From: Rana temporaria
Lineage: Eukaryota; Chordata; Amphibia; Anura; Ranidae
Assembly (NCBI RefSeq): GCF_905171775.1
Contig: NC_053489.1
Coordinates: 397,585,483 to 397,649,482 of the forward strand
Reading direction: 5' to 3'
DNA: 64,000 nt
The notes under the pieces are model-generated. The model ran no database searches. It was not told where the DNA came from and saw nothing but the letters and a program-made list of their open reading frames with translations. Positions 1 through 10,434 of the stretch are shown here, piece after piece. Position 1 is the stretch's first letter, and every line of letters starts with the position of its first letter. The position numbers and the translations under genes were made by a program.

Positions 1-479
1 GGAGCTGTTGTAACATCCGTGCCATGAGCCATAAATTTGGCTTCTGCAAACTACAAACGAGCTGAGAGGAGGGGGGGATGGAAGTGTTCCGGAGGTGAGA
101 GATAAGCCTGTCATGCTTGATATATGGGTGAGTGTAGAGAGGTGGCAGCATCCCCCCCCCCCCTTCCTGCTGCAGCTATCCTCTGTGTGTGTGTACTGTT
201 TGTGCAGCCCCCAATTTGTAAGGCAAACTCTTTTACTGTCTAATTTCTTGCTGTGATTTCCCTATCATATCTCCCCTATGGAACCATCTACTGATCTGCA
301 AGCAGTATATTTCTTGATGATTGGAATGTCTCCCTTTTTTTATTTGTGCAGTGATTTTGACCTGTTTACTATGCAAGTTGCTGCCAAAAGACTCAATGGC
401 TTTGTTAAAGTGATACTAAAGGGTTTTATTTTCTTCTTTAAAATTAAAATAAAAATAAAAATCATACTTACCTACTGAT
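1..479. other. No gene recognised
   Basis: The first 479 bases hold no convincing coding frame. There are short G and C homopolymer runs near 70 and 150 and an A/T-rich end near 430-470. I recognise no repeat family here. Confidence 0.4.
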
Positions 480-850
480 CTTCTGTATAATTTCCGCAGT
501 CTCTGACCATTTCCTGTAGCATGTCCGCATTCTCTGATCATCTTGTGTAGCATGCACGCAGTCTCTTATCTCGTGTAGCATGTCCCCAGTCTCTGACCAT
601 CTCCTGTAGCATGCACGCAGTCTCTTATCTCGTGTAGCATGTCCCCAGTCTCTGACCATCTCCTGTACTATGTCCGCAGTCTCTGACCATCTCCTGTACT
701 ATGTCTGCAGTCTCTGACCATCCCCTGTACTATGTCTGCAGTCTCTGACCATCTCTTGTACTATGTCTGCAGTCTCTGACCATCTCCTGTACTATGTCTG
801 CAGTCTCTGACCATCTCCTGTACTATGTCTGCAGTCTCTGATAATCTCCT
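480..850. repeat. Minisatellite, about 31-bp unit
   Basis: From about 480 to 850 the sequence repeats a unit of roughly 31 bases built on 'tctctgaccatctcctgta' followed by 'ctatgtctgcag'. Copies after about 650 are nearly identical. Earlier copies are variant and include a longer unit with 'gcatgcacgcagtctct'. Open frames across it are by-products of the periodicity. Confidence 0.9.
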
Positions 851-1702
851 TTATTATTTTGGGGGGAGAGCCATGCGCACTTGCGCTGCAATCGTTATGC
901 ATCGTGATGCATCGCGGAATCGAATCGAATCGAATCGTGGACTTGATAATCGTAATCGCATCGAATCGTGAGACGGGTGAAGATGCGCAGCACTAGTTTT
1001 GATGGTGCAGTTTTGATGGGCTAGTTTTGGATGGAGCAGTTTTTGATGGGGCAATGGACCGAACTGGATCCACACACGGTTGGATCACATTTACATCTCC
1101 AGGGGCACCGTCTCCAGTCAGTAGTATTGGTGGAGGCAAGACCACGCAGCACAATTTACCCTGAAATTGTATCTTTTCTAGTTACATTACATTTTAATAC
1201 TACTGCTGCTGCCTCCATGCTGAGTAATGCTTCATGACCTCTCTGGCACAGCGGATCCACCAACAGCCTCCGCTACAAGCTACCAGACCGGATCGTAACA
1301 GCAAGTGTAACTAAAACAATGAACTTTATGTTAAACCCTGGTTTGCGGCCTTTATACTGCAACCATTAGCCTCTCTGCAAGAGCAAATCTGCACTCTCTC
1401 TCTCTCTTTCTTGCTCTCTCTCTCTCTATATCTATATATATATATATATATTGTTGCTTTTGTTATGTTCATTTTTCAACAGTTTAGTTTGTGTTCGTCG
1501 TGACTGTGTCTGTGTACTTTAGTTTGTCCTAGGTTTGTGTTAAATAAAATAATAGTATAAAATGATTTTGCTTATTATGAAGTTAGATGTGTTGATGTTG
1601 ATGTGTTAGATGTGAAGTTAGATGTCTTGAAAAACCTAAAAATCTATCTCAAAAAGAAAGGAAACATTTCCAAAAAATAACACTTTTTATTATAAATAAA
1701 AA
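851..1702. other. Non-coding stretch with short simple repeats
   Basis: No gene is supported here. It contains a short 'atcgaatcg' array near 915-970, a CT-rich then TA microsatellite at about 1384-1451, and the presumed 3' untranslated region of the minus-strand Myb-like gene. That gene's poly(A) signal (AATAAA on the minus strand) lies at 1686-1691. Confidence 0.5.
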
Positions 1703-1878
1703 TCAAACTGAATGGCTCATGCGCTTCTGCAATTTTTCCAATTCACGCATTTCTCTCATTTGTTGCTCCTCCAGTTGTTTGTTTTGATTGGCTAAATAGC
1801 ACATTTTCCTCTAGTTAGCAATGATTAATTCTTGCCTTTTTGTTATTGCTGCTTGTCTCAGCATAATCTCTTTTACAG
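1703..1878 (-). pseudogene. Myb-like transposon gene 1, last exon (coiled coil)
   Basis: Last exon of the minus-strand gene whose upstream exons lie at 5559-5829 and 7215-7395. An acceptor 'ataacag' precedes 1878 and the phase-1 join to the previous exon keeps the frame. The product is glutamine/glutamate-rich and heptad-like (it includes NKQLEEQQMREMRELEKLQK), so a short coiled coil is likely. The stop is at 1703-1705 and AATAAA follows at 1686-1691. An in-frame TAG at 1811-1813 breaks the frame. Myb-like accessory proteins of Harbinger transposons usually have this layout: DNA-binding exon, acidic exon, coiled-coil tail. Family membership is inferred from layout. Confidence 0.6.
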
Positions 1879-2000
1879 CTGTTATGATATAAGAAAAAAC
1901 AATTTGATTACAAAGACCGTTAACAAATACATAAAATATTTTTTTTGCTTATTAATCAATCATTATCATGTCTATACATGTGTTGTGTGTCTAACACATA

Positions 2001-2205
2001 CAGGGAGTGCAGAATTATTAGGCAAATGAGTAATTGGACCACATCATGCTCTTTATGCATGTTGTCTTACTCCAAGCTGTATAGGCTCGAAAGCCTACTA
2101 CCAATTAGGCATATTAGGTAATGTACATCTCTGTAATGAGAAGGTGTGTGGTCTAATGACATCAACACTCTATATCAGGTGTGCATAATTATTAGTCTAC
2201 TTCCT
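2001..2205. repeat. Left terminal repeat with two repeat boxes (IR/DR type)
   Basis: The outer box at 2001-2025 and an inner variant near 2178-2197 ('tgcataattattagtc') lie about 170 bp apart. The right end has matching inverted boxes at about 5220-5240 and 5411-5435. Two binding boxes per end is the IR/DR arrangement of some Tc1 elements such as Sleeping Beauty. Confidence 0.75.
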
Positions 2206-2218
2206 TTCCTTTGGCAAA

Positions 2219-5100
2219 ATGGGCCAAAAGAAGGACTTGAGAGACTCTGAAAAGTCCAAAATAGAGAGATATCTAGCAGAGGGATGCAGCACTCTTAAAA
2301 TTGCAAATCTTCTGAAGCGTGATCATCGAAAAATCAAGCGTTTCATTCAAAATAGTCAACAGGGTCAAAAGAAGCGTGTGGAAAAAACAAGGCGCAAAAT
2401 AACTGACCATGAACTGAGAAAAGTCAAGCGTGCAGCTGCCAAGATGCCACTTGCCACCAGATTGGCCATATTTCAGAGCTGCAACATCACTGGGGTGCCC
2501 AAAAGCACAAGGTGTGCAATACCCAGAGACATGGCCAAGGTAAGAAAGGCTGAAAGACGACGACCACTGAACAAGACACACAAGCTGCAACGTCAAGACT
2601 GTGCCAATAAATATCTCAAGAAAGATTTTTCTAAGGTTTTATGGACTGCTGAAATGAGAGTGAGTCTTGATGGGCCAGATGGAAGAGCCCGTGGCTGGAT
2701 TGGTAAAGGGCAGAGAGCTCCAGTCCGACTCAGACGCCAGCAAGGTGGTGGTGGAGTACTGGTTTGGGCTGGTATCATCAAAGATGAGCTTGTGGGGCCT
2801 TTTCAGATTGAGGATGGAGTCAAGCTCAACTCCCAGTCCTACTGCCAGATTATGGAAGACACCTTCTTCAAGCAGTGGTACAGGAAGAAGTCTGCATCCT
2901 TCAAGAAAAACATGATTTTCATGCAGGACAATGCTCCATCACACGTGTCAAAGTACTCCACAGCGTGGCTGGCAAGAAAGGGTATTAAAGAAAAAAAACT
3001 AATGACATGGCCTCCTTGTTCACCTGATCTGAACCCCATTGAGAACCTGTGGTCCATCATCAAATGTGAGATTTACAAGGAGGGAAAACAGTACACCTCT
3101 CTGAACAGTGTCTGTGAGGCTGCGGTTGCTGCTGCACGCAATGTTGATGATGAACAGATCAAAACACTGACAGAATCCATGGATGTCAGGCTTTTGAGTG
3201 TCCTTGCAAAGAAAGGTGGCTATACAGTAGGTGTTTGTGATATTGTGCTTTTAGCACGACAGCGTCGCGCTGATACTCGGCGACAGGGTGCCGAGATCTC
3301 GCCGACATCTCACACTCACTGGAATAGTGACAGCACATTCCAGCAAGCGCGTCATAGAAGCGACGGGAGATCCGACTTGGATTCCCGCCAATTCTACACG
3401 TGTGCGGCGTTTGTTATGAATCCTGAAGGGGAAGTCCCCGCCGGATTTTAAATAAAAATCCGGCATGGGTCCCCCCTCAGGAGCATACCGGGCCCTTAGG
3501 TCTGTTATGGGTTGTAAGGAGAGCCCCCCTACGCCGGAAAAAACGGCGTAGGGGGTCCCCCTACAATCCATACCAGACCCGTATCCAAAGCACGCTACCC
3601 GGCCAGCCAGGAAGGGAGTGGGGACGAGCGAGCGCCCCCCCCCCTCCTGAGCCGTACCAGGCTGCATGCCCTCAACATGGGGGGGTTGGGTGCTCTGGGG
3701 CAGGGGGGCGCACTGCGGCCCCCCCCACCTCAGAGCACCCTGTCCCCATGTTGATGAGGACAGGGCCCCTTCCCGACAACCCTGGCCGTTGGTTGTCGGG
3801 GTATGCGGGCGGGAGGCCATGTGATACCTACCCACGTGGTAGGTATCACATGGGTAGGTACAGAGCATGATGGGACTGTGAGGCCTATATAGGTCCGATG
3901 CAAGGCGCGCATCCGTCATTTCAGCGAGGAGGACCGGCGTGGCAACATCGGGAGAAGGAGAGAAGTGAAGAACATGACGTCACAGCACGGAAGAAGAACT
4001 CATCACAGCACGGAAGGAGAAGACGTACATCACGGAAGAAGACACCGGACAGCGAGACGAAGAACCGGGGTGCGACGAGTCAACAACGGAGAGCGGCGAA
4101 GACAGAAGGAGAACCCCGGAGAGTTGAGAAGACCCGTCGGGATAGCGGAAGAAGAAGAGCCCCGCCGAAGACGCCGGAGGAAACCCGCCGGGGGGGTGGG
4201 GGCTTTTTTAAAAGCCACCCCCCCCCCCGGCGGTGGAAGAGAACCAGACGGCGGCCCCCACCCACCCGAAGACGTCAAAGAAGAAGCCCCCCCTGGTAAA
4301 AGAGCTAATAAAGAAGACAGGGGGCGGCCTCCGGAGCAGAAAAATAAAATATTTTAATACACTGTGTGGTTTATTTGTGTTTTTACCACTTTTCTTGCAG
4401 GTGAATGGGTAGGGGTACGATGTACCCCATACTCGTTCACTTAGGGTGGGGGGCCGGTATCTGGGGGCCCCCTTATTAAAGGGGGCTCCCAGATTCCGAT
4501 AAGCCTCCCGCCCGCATACCCCGACAACCAACGGCCAGGGTTGTCGGGAAGGGGCCCTGTCCTCATCAACATGGGGACAGGGTGCTCTGAGGTGGGGGGG
4601 GCCGCAGTGCGCCCCCCTGCCCCAGAGCACCCAACCCCCCCATGTTGAGGGCATGCAGCCTGGTACGGCTCAGGAGGGGGGGGGCGCTCGCTCGTCCCCA
4701 CTCCCTTCCTGGCTGGCCGGGTAGCGTGCTTTTTGGATACGGGTCTGGTATGGATTGTAGGGGGACCCCCTACGCCGTTTTTTCCGGCGTAGGGGGGCTC
4801 TCCTTACAACCCATAACAGACCTAAGGGCCCGGTATGCTCCTGAGGGGGGACCCATGCCGGATTTTTATTTAAAATCCGGCGGGGACTTCCCCTTCAGGA
4901 TTCATAACAAACGCCGCACACGTGTAGAATTGGCGGGAATCCAAGTCGGATCTCCCGTCGCTTCTATGACGGCTCTGTATCCATCGCGGCAAGCCAGCTC
5001 GGCGCTGGCTCCCGCGATGGGGCTCGTAGGTGCTCAATCTCGCTGAGAAAGAGAGCGAGATTGACACAAAATCGGGTTCACCTACTGTATTGGTCACTGA
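2219..5100 (+). pseudogene. Tc1-family transposase, DD37E spacing, split near its C-terminus
   Basis: This encodes a cut-and-paste DDE transposase acting on the terminal repeats. The frame opens at 2219 just after the left repeat. An N-terminal helix-turn-helix region (about residues 1-110) binds the ends. The catalytic part has QDNAPSH (second Asp) and SPDLNPIENLW (Glu), with 37 residues between the Asp and Glu. That matches DD37E Tc1 groups rather than the common DD34E. The first catalytic Asp should lie in the W-T-D-E motif, but this copy reads W-T-A-E near 2650, so it is probably dead. The frame is interrupted after residue 335 by the nested element. Past the insertion only three codons remain before a TGA at 5098-5100, giving an ancestral length of about 338. 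Confidence 0.9.
3225..5087. mobile_element. Palindromic TA-target element, copy 1 (internally deleted)
   Basis: A 1,863-bp element begins CAGTAGGTG and ends CACCTACTG. It is flanked by TA at 3223-3224 and 5088-5089, inside the last codons of the Tc1 transposase. Its arms (about 3225-3818 and 4504-5087) are near-perfect inverted copies. The first ~120 bases differ between the two ends. Compared with copy 2 at 58249-60607, the inner part of the left arm is missing. The middle holds a GA-rich stretch, an AATAAA-type site near 4345 and a small hairpin near 4404-4426. I see no transposase, so it is non-autonomous. Open frames in the arms mirror each other and I do not regard them as genes. Confidence 0.88.
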
Positions 5101-5558
5101 TTTGTTTTTGTTTTGTTTTTGAATGTCAGAAATGTATATTTGTGAATGTTGAGATGTTATATTGGTTTCACTGTTAAAAATAAATAATTGAAATGGGTAT
5201 ATATATTTTTTTTTGTTAAGTTGCCTAATAATTCTGCACAGTAATAGTAGTCACCTGCACACACAGATAACCCCCTAAAATAGCTAACACTAAAAACAAA
5301 CTAAAAACTACTTCCAAAAATATTCAGCTTTGATATTAATGAGTTTTTGGGGTTCATTGAGAACATGGTTGTTGTTGTTCAATAATAAAATGAATCCTCA
5401 AAAATACAACTTGCCTAATAATTCTGCACTACCTGTATACTTCTATCATAAATACCATATTATGGTTCTGCAATCTGACGGGTGCGCTTTATATGTTGTC
5501 CATTTTTATATCTACATTTTATTGTTGAAATGTTATTAATCATTGTGCACATATTTAC

Positions 5559-5829
5559 CTTCCTGAGCGAGGCTCATCACAACGGGCTCTTCCTGGACCT
5601 CAACCTCTCCATGACCCGTGATATCCTCTTCCTCACCAGTACTTTGTTGGGGGGGGGGGATGCTCCTCAACAGGAGCTCTGGGTGGCAAATTGGAGGGCC
5701 CTGGCTGCTCCTCCTCATCCCTCTCCTCCTCTGCCGCATCCTCCTCTGCCGCATCCTCCTCTGCCGCATCCTCCTCCTCATCGGCCTGGCGCCTTCTGCG
5801 CTTGGCGCGTACAGCTGGTAGCGGAGCTC
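5559..5829 (-). pseudogene. Myb-like transposon gene 1, acidic middle exon
   Basis: The exon is bounded by an acceptor (minus 'tattatag' before 5829) and a donor (GTAAAT after 5559), both phase 1. It encodes a basic start (AKRRRRQ), a run of E/D/A repeats from a GCC/GAG-type triplet array (5715-5780), and a Pro/Glu-rich tail. A poly-G run of about ten bases near 5650 shifts the frame between the acidic part and the tail. That is a real indel or a homopolymer assembly error. Its role would be a linker or activation-like region between the DNA-binding exon and the coiled-coil exon. Confidence 0.6.
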
Positions 5830-6140
5830 CTATAATAACACAATGTTCATATATTATAAAAATGTTTTCTAATGACGTATGCAAATTCTGTGTACTCTGC
5901 TGTATTGTATATGAATACAAATTAATTTATATAGACAGTTAACCAATGGGACAATGTTATATTAAAGGGTCTTGTGGGCACTACAGGGGACTGAGCGTGA
6001 GCTGGGCTGCCACTATGGTAAAATGAGCTGTTTTTGTCTCCTTTGTTTTGTTCAGACGATCTCATGTTAAAAAAAGGGCCTGATGGAGTACACGGGATTA
6101 CTATAACAACCCCACGCCTAACACAGGAATTTAGTGGGAA

Positions 6141-6600
6141 TCTATATATATAAAACTCAACGTGTGTGTGCATGTATGTATGTATGTTCCAGCATCACGT
6201 CCAAACGGCTAAAGATATTTACATGAAACTTGGCACACAGGTTACTTATATGTCAGCCACAAACATAGGATAGGTGGTTTAACCCTTACCCACCCCCATT
6301 TGCCATGGTCGGGGTTTTTCTTTAAAGTCCCATTCAACTCTATGGGAAATACATGTTACTTCATAACAGCTGTAGATATTTCGATAACACTTGGTCACAT
6401 GTTACCTATACGTCCACTTAAAGTATAGGATCGTTAATTTATCCCTTAACTACCCCCATTGGTGAGGGTCGGGGTTTTTGTTTAAAGTCCCATGCAAAGC
6501 AATGGGAAAAGTATGTTCCCACATAACTTCTGTGTTCCTGTCTGCTGTCCCATGTCTTTTTTCAACAGTACTATGAATACCTTGGCTGGTGGTGATATAT
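6141..6600 (+). mobile_element. Helitron-like 5' end, truncated
   Basis: The sequence begins TCTATATATATAAAACTCAA, followed by GTGTGTGTGCATGTATG and a segment about heat-insensitive words such as 'aaacggctaaagatatt' and 'catgaaacttggcacac'. This combination (TC start, TATA run, GTATGTATG, AACGGCTNAA, GAAACTTGG) is typical of Helitron 5' ends. I could not place a 3' CTRR hairpin, so the right limit is approximate. It lies in an intron of Myb-like gene 1. Confidence 0.6.
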
Positions 6601-6678
6601 GTTACCACAACATGGCGTCTTGGTTAACAACATCTGACCTTACATGAATTACATATGACCTTACATAACTGTCACCAA

Positions 6679-7190
6679 AGGAGCTGCGGTGGCTCAACGC
6701 GATTGCCACTGCGCTGACAAGCGATTCACCTCTGCAGCTAGGGGTTCGGATCCCGCTCTCGGCTACATGTGAATTGAGTTTGGTGGTCTCAGCCCGGCCC
6801 CCGGTGGGTGTGCTATGCGAGGTAAGCCTGCGCTTAGTACGCCCACCCCCCTCCCACAAAAACCACCACACTTACACACGCACTCGAAATTGGGTTAACA
6901 TGCACGCACTCTGACCACGCGGTCTCTAAAAAGAGAGGCGAAGGACTAACGGGGCTGGTTGAGCGGGCAAATCCTCTCACTCCCTTATAGGGAGTCCCTC
7001 TGCCCCGTTGGGCTTCGAAGCGGAGCAGGTAGGACGGTCTGTGTGGGAGGACCCCCTCACACCCGCCATTGCCACCCGGGGCATGGAGAAAGGTGGCAGA
7101 TTGCCTCTGGGGGAGGCCTGCCTACTCCCAACTCCTGCAGTCCGGCTCCTCTCTCGAGTTCACGTACAAAATACAATTTGGAAAAAAAAA
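6679..7190 (+). mobile_element. tRNA-derived SINE, 512 bp, with 16-bp target duplication
   Basis: The insertion is flanked by identical copies of acataactgtcaccaa at 6663-6678 and 7191-7206 and ends in a run of about ten A residues. The 5' part looks like a tRNA promoter: an A-box-like GTGGCTCAACGCG near 6688 and a B-box GGTTCGGATCCC near 6745. The body is unusually long for a SINE. It was presumably copied by a poly(A)-dependent LINE such as L1, which is also present here. It lies just downstream of the splice donor of the Myb exon. Confidence 0.88.
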
Positions 7191-7214
7191 ACATAACTGT
7201 CACCAATAACTTAC

Positions 7215-7395
7215 CTGGATGATATTTATTCCGGATATGCCTGACACGGTCCATGTGGCGCCTCTTCATATCGGACCATTTTTTAACGATCGCCAGGCGA
7301 TCGTGTTGGCCGCCTAATTCCACCATTAGGGCGCTTACAACGGCCTGTTTTTCAGGCTGCCTGCGGAGCTGATCATACCACTTTTCTAGGAACCT
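7215..7395 (-). CDS. Myb-like transposon gene 1, Myb/SANT-like exon
   Basis: An open minus-strand exon with acceptor CTTGCAG before 7395 and donor GTAAGT after 7215. It encodes about 60 residues with the spacing of a Myb/SANT-like DNA-binding helix bundle, including KKWSDMKRRHMDRVRHIR. The analogous exon in the Harbinger at 16-28 kb has RKRWSDLKLREPHQFKK at the same place before its donor. In Harbinger elements this protein binds the transposon ends and brings the nuclease to them. The start codon and any upstream exon were not found. No transposase partner is present; in the related element it lies to the left, so it may be beyond the window start. Confidence 0.6.
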
Positions 7396-7811
7396 CTGCA
7401 AGATGAAGAACAAAGTATATTGTAATACTTTTGTTTAAAGCCTTATGGATATATGACGTAAATGTATGGTATTCAACAATTGGAAGCATTCTCGCCTTAT
7501 TAATCAATGTCTGGGGTAACATGACAGATTTTATATCCTGCCATTTCGGTCGCCACCTTTTTTGCATAAATATAGCAGCCATTATCATTTGCATAATTAT
7601 GTATATATGATTAACAACACAGGATACACGTATAGGGGAGATATGCGTTGCTATTCATCTGACCGCTATAATTATTTTTGGACACTGATAATGGGCCTGT
7701 ACAATAGATTATTTTTTTTCATCCCTATCTTTATATAGGAACAATAATATGTTTGTTTCTTTTGACTTTTTGATGAATTAATTTTGAATAAATAATGGAG
7801 TTGATGTTATT

Positions 7812-9300
7812 TAACAACTACAACTACCAGCATGCTCTGATACACCATGTAGCTCACCGTCACCAGCTGTACAACAATTATACTTTAACTCCCAGCATGC
7901 CTGGACAGTTAATGGCTGTCCGGTAATAACGGGGAGTTGTTTTGCAACAGCTGTAGGCTCCGTTTAGGAAACAGTGCCGTACAAGATGTTTTCTTTTAAT
8001 GTGGAGGTGAGGGTGGCTATGTAGGGGTATGTGTATATGTTTTGTTTTTTCATTTATATTTAGTGTGGTGTAGTGTTTTTAAGGTACAGTCAGAGGGGCA
8101 TGGGGTTCACAGTAGTTTCCCGCTGAGGGTTTGAGCTGCAGCGCCAAATTTGCTTCAGCTAGAAGCACACTGTAAGCCACAGCCCATGTGAATGTACCCT
8201 GTACATTCACATTGGGGGAGAGGGGGGGGGGGTAATTGCAGCCAGTTGCATGCAGGGAGTTGTAGTTTTGCAACAGCTGGAGGCAGAATTATTTCACATT
8301 GGTCACTTTCCTCACTCTCCCATCTTCCTTTTCCCCACTTTCTTTTATTATTTTTCCCCGTGTTCTGTTTTGTTTGTCACTCTTTTTGTTTTGGTGCTTG
8401 CACTTTATGTGTGGCGAGTAGGGTGCTGGTCCTCGGGCCGGTCTCTGAAAGTCTTGGGAGTTGGTAGACTCGGCCTTCTGGTTAGGTTCACCGGCTCTCA
8501 TGGGGTCTCCCTTCGGGGGAGCCTCACCGAGGAGGGTTCTGTTTCGGCAGTCCCTCCGAGGATGTTGGGTCCTTGTGGCTTCGGCTGCTTGGACCAAGAT
8601 GGGTCCATATGGCTTCGGCTGTATGGACCACAGTAACTCTTTTCCCTGTCAGGAGCCTAACGCCCCGGGGGATCAGAGACGGGACCTTTTCGGAGGACCA
8701 CTGACGTATGCACCCATCGCAGTTTTTTGTGATGTCACTCTTTAGGTGTGTGCACATTTTTCCCTGCACCGGGTGGAGTTTTTGGGTTGTGTTTTGCACG
8801 CCACAGGCTTTTCAACAGAAAAAAAAACAGCTGGAGGCAGAATGGTTGCAAAACACTACGGGTTTGTTACCTAACTCAGGGTTTCAAGACCAGTCCACCT
8901 CCAGCTGTTGCAAAACTACTACTCCCATCAGCCACGGTCTGTCAGTGCATGCTAAGTATTTTACTTTTGCTGCATCTAGGGTGGTGCCACAGTTTAGAGA
9001 CCCGTGCATAAAGGTCTGAAAAATGTGGGCCTGCAGAACTTACAATACTAGAAGTGCCAGCATTCCCAGGCATGCTGGAAGTTGTAGTTCTGCAACATCT
9101 AAAGGGCAATATGTATTCGAACGTCCTTGGGCTTTGAGGACCCTGAAGTCAGGACGTTCGCATACGTCCTATGTCCAAAAAAATGTTAAATTCATTATGC
9201 TAAATAACAAGGAAAAGTGCCTAAATACACATTTACCAACCAGGGTGTCTGCAGCTGTCCAGGCATGCTGGGAGTTGTAGTTTTGTAACAACAGGAGACA
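7812..9300. promoter_or_regulatory. Cluster of six ZNF143/Staf-like motifs
   Basis: The motif ACTACAACTCCCAGCATGCC, or a close variant, occurs near 7818 and 7893 (plus), 8245 (minus), 8912 (plus, variant), 9065 (minus) and 9255 (minus). It matches the known vertebrate ZNF143/THAP11 site (ACTACAxxTCCCAGCATGC). Such sites are carried by repeats in many vertebrates. Whether these are bound is unknown. Confidence 0.65.
8290..8827 (+). mobile_element. Unidentified A-tailed retroposon, 538 bp
   Basis: Flanked by identical 16-bp duplications cagctggaggcagaat at 8274-8289 and 8828-8843. It ends in an A tail (8819-8827). The first ~110 bases are C/T-rich. The body (8400-8720) is GC-richer and full of short stems such as GGGTCTCCC-TTC-GGGGGAGCC near 8500 and a repeated 'ggcttcggctg'. 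The duplication plus A tail shows target-primed reverse transcription. I do not recognise the source RNA. It could be a long SINE or a retrocopied structured non-coding RNA. Confidence 0.75.
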
Positions 9301-9419
9301 CATTGTTTGGGAAATACTAATATCTGATCTTATATACTAACTTTTAAACTAGACTAAAATGCAGTTAAAGATAATGAAATAACAGTGGTCAAAATACTTA
9401 CACAAATCAGCATCTTTTA

Positions 9420-10195
9420 CTCAGAGAGTGTGAAATTGCTTCCAACCATTCTGCTATTGCTATTGCGATGCGATCATGAAGTTGGAAACTGGCAAGGGTC
9501 CAGGAAATGGTCGCGTGTTGGGCGCGTGTTGTTCGCGCGATTGCGCATGCGCGATCGAAAATTCGCAATATATATCGCAATCGCAATATTTTTTTCGCTA
9601 AAATATCACAAATATTCGATTTCAGAGTGCTCCTACAGCAGTTTTCGAAATATCTGCAATCATTTTCGCATTCGCATTTTGTGAAATTGCGCTAAAATAT
9701 CTCGAATATTCGATTTCAGAATGAGCCAATCAGAGCGCTCCTACAGCATTTGGGGAAATTCCGCAATATTTATCGCATTCGCAATATTGCGAAATTTCGA
9801 TAAAATATAACGAATATTCTGAGCCAATCAGAGTGCTCCTACAGCATTTGTCGAAATTGCGCAATAAATATCGCATTCGCATTTTGCGAAATTTCGATAA
9901 AATATCACAAATATTCTGAGCCAATCAGAGTGCTCCTACAGCATTTGTCGAAATTGCGCAATAAATATCGCATTCGCATTTTGCGAAATTTCGAAAAAAT
10001 ATCAAGAATATTCTGAGCCAATCAGAGTGCTCCTGTCGAAAAATCGCAATTATTTTCGCATTCGCAATAGCGAAAAATCGCAATCATTTCATTTCGATAA
10101 AATATCACGAATATTCGAATTTAGCGAATATATCTCGAATATTCGAATATATATTCGAGATATATCACGAAATCGAATATATGGCGTATTCTGCT
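9420..10195. repeat. AT-rich satellite, about 97-bp unit, with palindromic words
   Basis: A unit containing 'gagccaatcagagtgctcct' recurs near 9723, 9818, 9918 and 10015. Between copies the sequence is dense in words such as aatattcg, gcgaaatttcg, and tcgaatatt, which are self-complementary. The flanks (9530-9660 and 10030-10200) are more decayed. The unit includes a CCAAT box. No coding function is seen. Confidence 0.85.
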
Positions 10196-10434
10196 CAACA
10201 CTAGTTGATACCTCTTTGAATAGAAGAAAGTATTTTGCTTGCTTTAGAAATTGCAGCTTGGTATTGCATGCTATTATTAAGTCTGTTATGTGGAAATACC
10301 CAGGTCATTCTCTATCATTGACTCCCCCAGTTGCTCACCTCCTCTAGAATGTATGATGCATGCATGTTTTTAGTCCACAAGTGCATAACTTAACATTTTT
10401 CAATATTAATCCACATTTTTCAAGTAGTTGTTCA

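Larger units (their letters stand above)
2001..5435 (+). mobile_element. Tc1-like DNA transposon interrupted by a nested palindromic element
   Basis: The element starts with CAGGGAGTGCAGAATTATTA and ends with the complementary sequence at 5435. It is flanked by TA at 1999-2000 and 5436-5437, the Tc1/mariner target duplication. Without the nested insertion at 3225-5087 and its duplicated TA, it is about 1.57 kb, normal for Tc1. It carries one transposase gene. It lies in the intron between exons 1703-1878 and 5559-5829 of Myb-like gene 1, so it inserted after that gene did. Confidence 0.93.

Noticed and set aside
3251..5046. Long open frames in the palindromic element at 3.2-5.0 kb
   Set aside because: They come in mirror pairs, lie in GC-rich hairpin sequence, recur in copy 2 with frame changes and contain no recognisable domain.
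8192..8745. Open frames through the A-tailed retroposon
   Set aside because: The frames run across its boundaries and the target duplication, so they do not belong to the retroposed unit.
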